A stretch of DNA of 64,000 nt from Cercis canadensis (taxonomy: Eukaryota > Streptophyta > Magnoliopsida > Fabales > Fabaceae): positions 82,001-146,000 of the forward strand of contig QAOA01004497.1 in NCBI GenBank assembly GCA_003255065.1, in the 5' to 3' direction. Both the position numbers and the translations under genes were made by a program. How positions within the stretch are numbered: the first letter of the stretch is position 1; each line of letters opens with the position of its first letter. Below are positions 55,143-64,000 of this stretch, piece after piece. The notes under the pieces were generated by a model, which did no database searches, had not been told where the DNA came from, and was given only the letters and a program-made list of their open reading frames with translations.

Positions 55143-56640
55143 GCTAGAAAGTAACATAAAATGATCGAAGATGTAAAACTCTGCAGCTTGAAAAGGATTC
55201 TAGGACGGTGGAATATGGCCATGCTTTTGACGTAAAGACTAAAGTGCCAAAAACTGAGGATATCCTATTTAAATAACTTATCATGGAGATTGTAGAATCA
55301 AATCAATATATGAATTCCTCACTTGTCTTCCACATACAAACTTTCCAAAGCGCGTCCGTAGATTACATTACATCTTCAAACTCCAAAAAAGAAAAAAGTC
55401 TTCAATTTCTTGTTGGCTTGTTACTTTTTGCTATGGTTCTCACGTGTCAAAATATAAAGAAATATTTATACCTTTACAGAATGCACGTGCGTGGTTTCCC
55501 AACCACTCTCTTTTCTTATCCACACCTTTTTGATTGATTTAGAATGACGGCTCAGATTAGCCCTTAAATGCTGGACTTATTATGTTAAATCTATTAAATA
55601 CAACAAGTCATAAAAGAGAAGCCAGTGATCACTCAACCTATTTTTCCCTCCCATTTCTTCTCTCATTTCAGCCATTGGATCTTCATTGTCAAATCTTAGA
55701 CCGTTGACAAAATTTATTTTCCTCCTAAAACCATCATATCACTCACATGCCACTCTCACAAGTCACAACCGTTGGATTTGGGAATCTGGATCCTAACCAT
55801 TCAATAGCTTCCTTCCCAAAAGCATCACCATATGCTCTTCTCCCTCACACACAGCCTTTCTCTTTTCCCGATTTCTGATTCTCATCTCGCTTCTTGCATT
55901 TCAAATCCATGCTCTTAAGTTCGGTTCTTTGGGAAGTTATTTATTATTTATTTTTTCCCTTTTTGTTTTCTATTAATTGGTTTGGATATTTATGTGGGTT
56001 GTTGTCTTACAGTTGTATTTCCAAGGTTTAGGGAATCTAATTTATTTGATTATTTTATTTGGAATTTAATATAACTCTTTTACCATTAGAGTAAAACTTG
56101 TGTCACTTATGTTTATTCGGGTAATGTATTTCTTTAATCATGATTTTATTATACTGTTAAAATTAATGTAGTCAACTTCTATCAGCATGGACTTGCTGTA
56201 TTGTTATCATATGAATTATATATTCTGTTGCTTCGTATTTATCTTCTCTTTTAGGTTTTATTTTAAAGTTATTATATTTCTGTATTTTGCGTTCTTCCTT
56301 CTCTGCTGAACAAGTAAGGAATATGTCATTGCAACAGCGTTAAAAGCATTATTAATAGCAATAATGTAGAATTATTATAATTAAGGAATTCCAGAAATGT
56401 TTGACAAAAAATCTGATTATGTTTTGTTCCCTTGTGTTTTTCTTCATTGTCAAGGCCCAAAAATGGATACTGAAAAAATTATTGGAAAACTTGCAGGGTA
56501 CTTCAGTGACAAAATGGATACTTTCCCTTATTTCCAAATGAGTAGGCAATATTGAATTATTTATTTTACAGGTATAGGATAGAAACACCTTTAAATTATA
56601 CTTTTGTAATCATGCATGCCAAAGAAATAGCTCAAAGATC
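55143..56640. other. Intergenic DNA with a CT-rich leader-like stretch
   Basis: 55620-55900 is pyrimidine-rich and less AT-rich, with two ccgttgga words, and could be a promoter or leader for an unseen plus-strand transcript. No ORF supports this. The rest is AT-rich. Confidence 0.4.
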
Positions 56641-56825
56641 AGAGTATCTTCGTTAAAAATCCTAGGCTCATGAACACTAGTTGTATGGCCAAATTCGTCT
56701 GGAAAACTACCTTTCGTCAGGAAGATCTTCGGGTTAAGTCTGTGCAAGATAAATATCTCAAAGATCAGACTATGTATCTTCATTGCAAACCCTGCTTCTT
56801 TTGTTTGTCAATTGGTTGAAGTTAC
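56641..56825 (+). mobile_element. LINE fragment (C-terminal end of reverse-transcriptase polyprotein)
   Basis: An open plus-strand frame from about 56650 to 56819 reads KNPRLMNTSCMAKFVWK then RVKSVQDKYLK. This matches the family phrase in plant L1-type LINEs (K-N-L-x-x-M-N-x-A-x-x-x-K-x-x-W ... V-x-x-K-Y) near the zinc-finger region after the RT. Only this short piece remains. Edges and poly-A tail are not seen. Confidence 0.5.
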
Positions 56826-59800
56826 CAAAGATATTCACCAGGAATATTCACCTGGTAAATCAGTAATGGTGGCAGCGTAAATTACTAGACTGATCACTTA
56901 GTTTCTAAGATCAACCTCTATAATCACTCCATTGATAAACTCTACTAAGAATATAAATAACTGGATAATAATTCCATAAACTCTTTTGAAAATTGATTAT
57001 TTATCAGAGAGTATCAAATTTCATTTTAATTTTGTAAGTATAAATATATAACCCTCACATGATAGTCGTATTGATTTTATTTTTAAAAAAAAGACATTGT
57101 TTTTTGGTAAATAAAAAATTAAGACATTTTGTTTGGGAGTAATATGACTCTCACCACTTCTCATCACAATTAATTTAGGTCGTATTTATAATTAGACTCA
57201 CTTAATCTTAAATTACATGATTCAATTTTTTTTTATTTACTACACTTTTTTAATTTGAATGGTGAACCAAACATTTATTTTTGTTTAGAACAAAGGTGTT
57301 TTTTATGTATAAATAATATTAGGTATCTTGATGTGGTCCAAACTCCACGGCCCTGGATATTTAAGCGCCTAACAATGGGAACTCTTTTTGACTTAATTAA
57401 CTTAATCATTAATTTGGTCCTTTTCCAAAACCTCCTTTTCATCTGATTCGCTCTTTTCTACTTTCCAATTTATGCACCTTCTGCAGTCTTCTTTTATAGG
57501 ATGCTTCTTTTTCCTTAATTTTCAATCAATTTTTTTTTCTATCAAACATACTTAGTATCTTTATTACAATAACATGATTAAGTCAACATTCATATGGTAT
57601 GAAAATAACTATTTACCTTTTTCAGGATAACTAAAGGACACGTGTTTATAACGATACCTCAATTTGTGGTCAAAGATCATTCGTTATCATCAACTTTATA
57701 AGTTAGTATAGAAAATAAAAAGGTATTAAAAGTTGGGTTAGTGAGCAAAAGGTTCATAAACCAACAACACCTGAAAGCAGTGCATTGTGACTAAAAAAAG
57801 TTATCGAAATCTCGAACAAATGCAAAAGTCAAACACAAAACATGGACTTTTAAGTTTTAATTCCACACTCGAAACAAGCTGAGTCACTTTCAAGAGATAC
57901 CCAAATGATGAAATTGGGCTCTAAATCTCTTAGCAGCTGCTTTAGCACATTTTGTTCTATCTTTTACTGATTCACTCTCATAGCACAATTGACATTCAGA
58001 AAGAGCTAACAGACAAAGCTCGTGTAAGTTTAGTTTTTGGTGTGCGTCCTAATCAGAATTACTCATAACTATTAGACGGCTGACAAGGTGCTTGTGCTGT
58101 AAACCCTAATCAATTAAACATCTTCACATGTTAAGCTGTGGTTGGTTATGTTAGCCCACTAATTAAATAGATGTTTAGTTCAATAATTATGTTCAGTAAA
58201 CGCAACCTTTTTCTTTAGCATTATGCAAATTCCATGCCCGAACTATGTGCTTGACCTTTTGAAATTCTTAAGATTTGTAGCCTTTGCACTTTTAAACTTT
58301 CTGCAAATTAAATCTGATCTGTTTAGAATTTTGTCTAAATAAAGTAGAGCAACAAGAAGATTCATGCTGGTTTTGTGAACTTTTGTCCTTGTCTTCTTCA
58401 ATCTTTATAGGTTTAGAGTTGGCAGGTCAAAAAGGGATGTCATCGGTGGATGATGAGTTTAAGACCTATTGGATGACACTAATACATGAATCTGATATGC
58501 AATTTGAGACTCACCTTTAATATGCATGCTGCTTTTTCTCTTCGCAAAATTAGAAAAGAGACGAGGTTTTTAGAATATAAAACAAATGAATGGAACAACC
58601 TGGATACAACTCCAGAGCAAAGGTCTAAAGGTTGATCCTATTTATATATATATAGACGAATCTTTAAATATATATATATATATATATATCTCTAGGACGA
58701 ATCTTAATTGATATTGTTTAGTTATGTTAGATATTTATGGCTTCTCAAATGTTACACAGAAATCAATTATTGTCTTAATTTCCTCAATTTTTGCGTTTGT
58801 TTAATTTCTTAAACTTTAGATGAGTAATTAACTAATTAATTCCGTTTGCTTTGCTGACATTAATATATGACTGAAAAAAAAGGAGATGATTTTTTTTAAA
58901 ATATGAAAAGAGAAAGTGAGTGAGAGCACAGAAGAATAGAGAATACGTACGAAAAATAAAGTTTTTTTTAATGAGTGACAGTAACATTATTATTGTTGTT
59001 GTGCTTATTATTATTATGAAGTATTTTTCCTTTTAAGTTCCAGTTTAACACAAGTTATGTGGAAAATAAAAAAAAAAAAAAAATTGAAATATTAATTAGT
59101 TAGCAAAATAATTTATCGAAATTATATGTGTTAATTTATTTTTTAGTTATTCAGATAACTAGTTGCTGGTTTACTTATAAGCCAAACTAATCCATAATTA
59201 TTCGTGAATTTTCTAATTTTTTAAGTGTGCAATGTAGGAACTATGACCAGCGAGTTTCAATGGATGATAAGTTCATATGTATTCTAATTCGTTATCTTAG
59301 CGTAAACTATAGCTTTTCTTTTCCAAAAGAAAAAACGAGGAACAACGAACTCAACTGTGAGTTTCTTCAGGAGCCAAAGAGGCGATAGAAAGAATTAAAG
59401 AAGAAAATGTTTTTCCATGGCAGTTAAAGTTCTAATGAGAAATATTTCCATACAAAAGAAGCAGCATGCATGAAGTAGCTTAGATTAAACAATTTTCACA
59501 GATTGCTATTTAATTATATTGCACGTACGCTGCTGCATGATTGCTCAAACAATTCTGGTGCTTATCACCAATTTTAATTGTTTGAAATTAAGTTACCGAT
59601 AGTACTAGCTTTTTTGTGGTGACTTTCTTAATCACCTCCTTGTTCCAAGTAACATTTGACTTCTAGGAATGAAAATGTGGTCATAGAGGGTTTTTGAGGT
59701 ATAGATGATTAGTTCAAACACCCCAAATGTAAGTTCCCTTTCTTCATCTATCATGAACCAAACCCAAAATAATTGGAACCCACCAGCACACAATTGGTAA

Positions 59801-62800
59801 CAATTAACAAGATGACGTTATTTGGATTAGTGCCTTAATTGCGTCGTTGACTTCTTATGATCTGTTAATCTGGCATAACACAGGGCCTTTGTTAGACTCA
59901 CAGGGATATACAAAGAACATTGGATGTATTATAGTAGTTATACTTTTCTTAGTAAATAAGAACAAATAAACTTATTCTTGGTAATTATACTTTCACATGA
60001 GAGCTAATCAAGCTTATTGGGATAACTAATTGAAACCCTTTTTTAAAATTTTGGACAAGTTGCACTAAACCATTTTGAAACTTTGATAATGTTCCATTAT
60101 AAACCAGAAGAAGAACAAGGTAAATAGACACAAACACACTAGTGCACCATTGAACAATTCCTTCTGATCCAATTTAATTAGTTCTCGTTTAATTTGCTAT
60201 GAAAACATATAGAAGTGGAAATGGTAATTATTGTAGACCGAAGAAACACATGAGTGCTAGCTAGGAAAGAGGTTCTTTGTGGTCAAAAAGTAGTAGGAAC
60301 TAGCAAGTTCTCTTAGCCATTCTGGGATAAAGTATTATTTTAATAGTGCATTCTGGGAGACAAAAATAGAAGTAGATCCCAAAATGGAGGGCTTTAATGC
60401 GATACCTTATCTCTATCATTAAGTGAATGAAGAAAATTGCCATTATCATTTTGACCTAATGCCCACACTAATATAAACAACTTGCTGACAGAGTATAATT
60501 GCATATTTAAGTGGCCACTGTGTTTTGTGCTTTGCTTATAGAGTTCCAATTAAACTACATATATAATGAATTTTACCATTCCCTTAGAAGATCACTAATT
60601 TTTTTCCAAAAGGCATAAATAATATGAATCCATTTGTTTTATAAAGTATAGTTTTCTCCAACGATGCCTTCATAAGCAAAGTTGTAAAAAATTGAGGAAA
60701 AGTTATTGAAAGCAACTCAATCGCCTCACTTTGAAACAGTAATTTTTTTTCCTTTTATTTCATAAATTTTTATCAGACCAATCTACAACTATGATATGTG
60801 ATAAAATTTGAGTTAAATAAAAAAAAATTATAAATAAACATTAAATTTGTCTTTTTTTAGATTTTTAGACATGTCATTAACACTTTGCTTAATAGTATTA
60901 AAGTAGCATATTCTTATTATTATTTTTTCAATACCAAAAGTGAGCTTTGTTTTTAAGATTTTAGACTGAAGAATCTAAATATAATTACTATTTTGATAAC
61001 AATAATAATATACACACAAACTCTTTTTTATACAAATTCACAAACACGACAGAATTCAAAATTGAATTCATCTGGTTGTTTATTTTAAGCATAAGATGTT
61101 TAAATTTTTTTTTTTCAATTTTATGATGTAAATATTATCTTGTGTTGGGCTCAAACATTTTTGGGTTCAAGCAACCAGAAAGGAACTTGAGAATGTGTAT
61201 GAATAACCTATTGGTCTAGTATTGTCTATTAAAACCTCCAAACAGAATAAGAGTTGGGCCAATTGAACTTTACCCAGGAAAGTAGGTGACCCCTTCAGAA
61301 CTTTATTTTGTTGGTTATAGAGCTGTTTCGATTCTGGGTTTGGCCTACTATTCGAGTGGGGTAAGAGAAGGACTATTCAAGATTCCATTACCAGTTTAAT
61401 CTAAAGATGTGACTAGAGGAGAAAAAAAAGAAGGATATGGTCACATCTTTCATATTGGAAGTGAAAGGAAAAATTAATTATTTTCAAGAATTCATAATTG
61501 GCTTAGTTAATATTACTAAAAGAGAAAATTCAATGAAAGGAATCTGGAGTTTCTTCTTGTACTTCTTTCCAAATTTCCACTTAAGATTCCGATCAATAAT
61601 AATATTTAAATTCTAATGTTGTTTTTTGAAAAGAAAATAGACAAGTCCACTTCAATTTTTTTTTCTAGGAATTTTCTTTCCCCATCCAAACATAACATGA
61701 GTTTCCTAGAAAAAAAAAAAGAAAGTAACAGGTAGTGATTGTTCATATTAATCCTTCTTAAATGTGAGTTCTGGTGATGTTACACCTTCACCCAAAAAAA
61801 AAAAAAAAATTGTAGTCACAGCAAATGTTTTATCACTTGGAGTTGGGTAAAGATCAAAGTTCCAAAGAAAACCCATTAAAGATTGACCATTTTACTTTGG
61901 TATAGCTTTACCCAGTAACACATGCCATCCAAATTTGCACTAGACAAGTGGGAAACTACTTTCAACTTCTAATGGAACTTTTCAAAAAGTTCATAGACCC
62001 AGCTCATCAGTTTAGTATAATCTAGTCTTAGAGGTCACCTATTGGGTATCAATAACCAAAAGCTTTCTCTAGTCTTTTCAATGTGAAGAACAATGCTTGG
62101 GTTGTTGAGAGGTTGAGGGTAGACAGGATTTAAAATTAAAAATAATGGCATATACACTAAATTTGTCTCAACAATATATATAATTGACAAATGGTCTCAT
62201 TTTTCTATCAAAATTAAATTATGTTACAAAATATTTTTTTTAACGAAGAGATAAATATTTTATCATTCAAGTTAAGTCCAAAAGATTAATGGGTAACTGG
62301 TACTGCATCTGAGTGAACTCCATTAACATTTCCTTGTTGAAGAAGATTCTCTTTCGTCAAATCCCTGCATTTATGAAAGAAGATTAAAAAAATCAAATTT
62401 CAAAGTCCAAATTAGATTAGAAATTGGCCTTTTTGATTTCATTAATTAAAAATTAGATTGTCTTTAGGTTTCTGTTTTGGCCCTTTTAGCAAGTGGCCTT
62501 AGAAAATTTATAATTGGTTGATTCTTAATTGAGGCCAAGGGCCACCTAAGAAAAGATATAAGAAGAAAAGGGCAACTAAGATTATGGAAAAACATACTGT
62601 TGAGATGGTATGCCCACTAAATACAGCTGGTGTGAAGAATATTGGAAGGTCTTCTAGTACCTGTAAATGGCTTGTATTGACCATGATCTATGACTATGAG
62701 AATCATAGAAAATATTGAGAAGGAATATGCAAACACAAACATAGACACAGAAAAGAAAAGTGGGTGTTAATCTTGAACTTGGACTGAAAAATAATGTGAA

Positions 62801-64000
62801 AGAGCACAAGGGAAGGGTCCCATGAGTTTGATTCCAAATTGAAACCACATCATGGAATTCGTCAGTTGTGTCTACGCCTTCCTTTGACGTGTGGAAAGTG
62901 AATGGCAACATATATAATTACTAGGATGATGACTCATAGAACAATCATCCAAAATTGAACGTAAATTAAACTAAATTCACAGTAAAACTTGGAAATTTTT
63001 GGATTACAAGGGACCCAAAAGGCCCAAGTTTTCATTGCAAATTGGAACCAACTCAGAGAGACTATATATATTTTCCTATGTTGTCCTTTGTTCATTGGAT
63101 AATTAAGAGGTAGACAATAATGATACTTACTATTATTAATTAACACAAGGTTAATATTTTTTTTGTAGGAAATGGTTAAATTGAATTTTTCTAACCAAGT
63201 TAATTAAAGGGGTTTATTGTTTCAAAATAATGGCCAATAAGGAAAATTCAGGGAAATAGCTGTGATCTGTATCAGCGTATTCTAAAATTTGCCTTGGCAG
63301 CTATATATAAACTGTAAGTGCGTATGACAGTAATAAACAAATAGCAAAGTGAGATTATAAAAGGGAACATAAAAGCGATAACTATTTGTTTGTTTGCTTA
63401 AAGAAGAGGCAAACCCAAAAGGTTGAGTGGATAGTCTAGCTGCTATTATTGTATGCATTTCTGAGAGGGAAGATCACTGGTCTTTACTTTGGAACTCATC
63501 AAGGGTCTTCAAGGTAAGTTTGGGTTATCCCTAAAGCCAGTTAGAGAAAGTGAAAATGACCCTCTAACCAAAGTTCAAGCGATTGACTGCTAAATTTTAT
63601 TTACCCTAGCTAGAAGAGGTAGCTTCACTGCTAGGAGATAATGGAATCAATCTTTTAAAAAAGAAGGTTAAAAAGGCCTTTAGAAAATATCAAAGGGAAA
63701 AAAAAAATATGATAGGGATTAACAGCTTAGTTAAACTAGTTTAGTTTGCATATAGAAGTGATTTTGATGTGTTTTGAGTTCTCAAATCACACGCATGGTG
63801 CTATGACACGTTAGATAGTACGAAAAAGAAAAAGAAAACAATATGACCTATTATAGCATAGCTTTGCTGGCATGGCTGCCACAAAGAAGGGAATTAGTGG
63901 ACAATTAGGATGATCTATCGTTGAAAAAGGTGGGGATGAGTATCAGTTAGTGGATTCATAGATGCAATACATATATAGGCAAGAACCCTCCAATAATCAA
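56826..64000. other. Long AT-rich intergenic region to the right edge
   Basis: No convincing gene in about 7 kb. It contains a TA microsatellite (about 58645-58690) and many poly-A/T runs. One weak transcript-like start lies on the plus strand: a TATA box (tatataa, about 63303-63310), then a less AT-rich stretch (63420-63513) ending at a strong donor caag|gtaagt at 63513/63514. No matching downstream exon is visible inside the window. Confidence 0.5.

Noticed and set aside
62654-62911. 85-codon minus-strand ORF
   Set aside because: No recognisable domain, low-complexity hydrophobic composition and no promoter context.

Overview
The window is nuclear DNA from a flowering plant, most likely a eudicot. 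Genes have many exons with GT-AG introns, spacers are very AT-rich, and the products are plant-specific: starch dikinase, NRT2 nitrate transporter, DUF26 receptor kinases and a KNOX homeobox. I cannot name the species from sequence alone. Nine single N bases mark assembly joins, and several have near-identical sequence on both sides.

Layout. 1-6034 (-): 5' two-thirds of plastid alpha-glucan water dikinase GWD1, 16 exons, running off the left edge. 6721-8173: tandem repeat of about 650 bp. 11461-12481 (+): complete three-exon NOP10 of the H/ACA snoRNP, with telobox and site II promoter elements. 15240-15897 (-): broken remnant of an unidentified gene, just upstream of 15937-18232 (+), an NRT2.5-type nitrate transporter. 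21181-23638 (-): GH28 polygalacturonase, seven exons. 26023-27235: hAT-like DNA transposon carrying a captured gene fragment. 28453-31415 and 33880-36528 (both +): tandem cysteine-rich receptor-like kinases, CRK3-like then CRK2-like. 38974-46522 (-): class I KNOX gene of the KNAT2/KNAT6 type with a 5.8 kb third intron. 46523-64000: about 17 kb with no convincing gene, only hairpin MITEs, a LINE scrap and two weak promoter-like spots.

How the genes relate. They do not form one pathway. The CRK3-CRK2-KNAT2/6 block matches the order I recall in Arabidopsis (At1g70530, At1g70520, At1g70510, with a polygalacturonase at At1g70500), so the right half looks like conserved ancestral synteny. All exon joins given were checked by hand for reading phase; every complete gene closes in frame. 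I found no clearly undescribed system. The most notable items are the gene-carrying hAT-like element, the assembly duplication inside NRT2.5, and the decayed coding remnant in the NRT2.5 upstream region.
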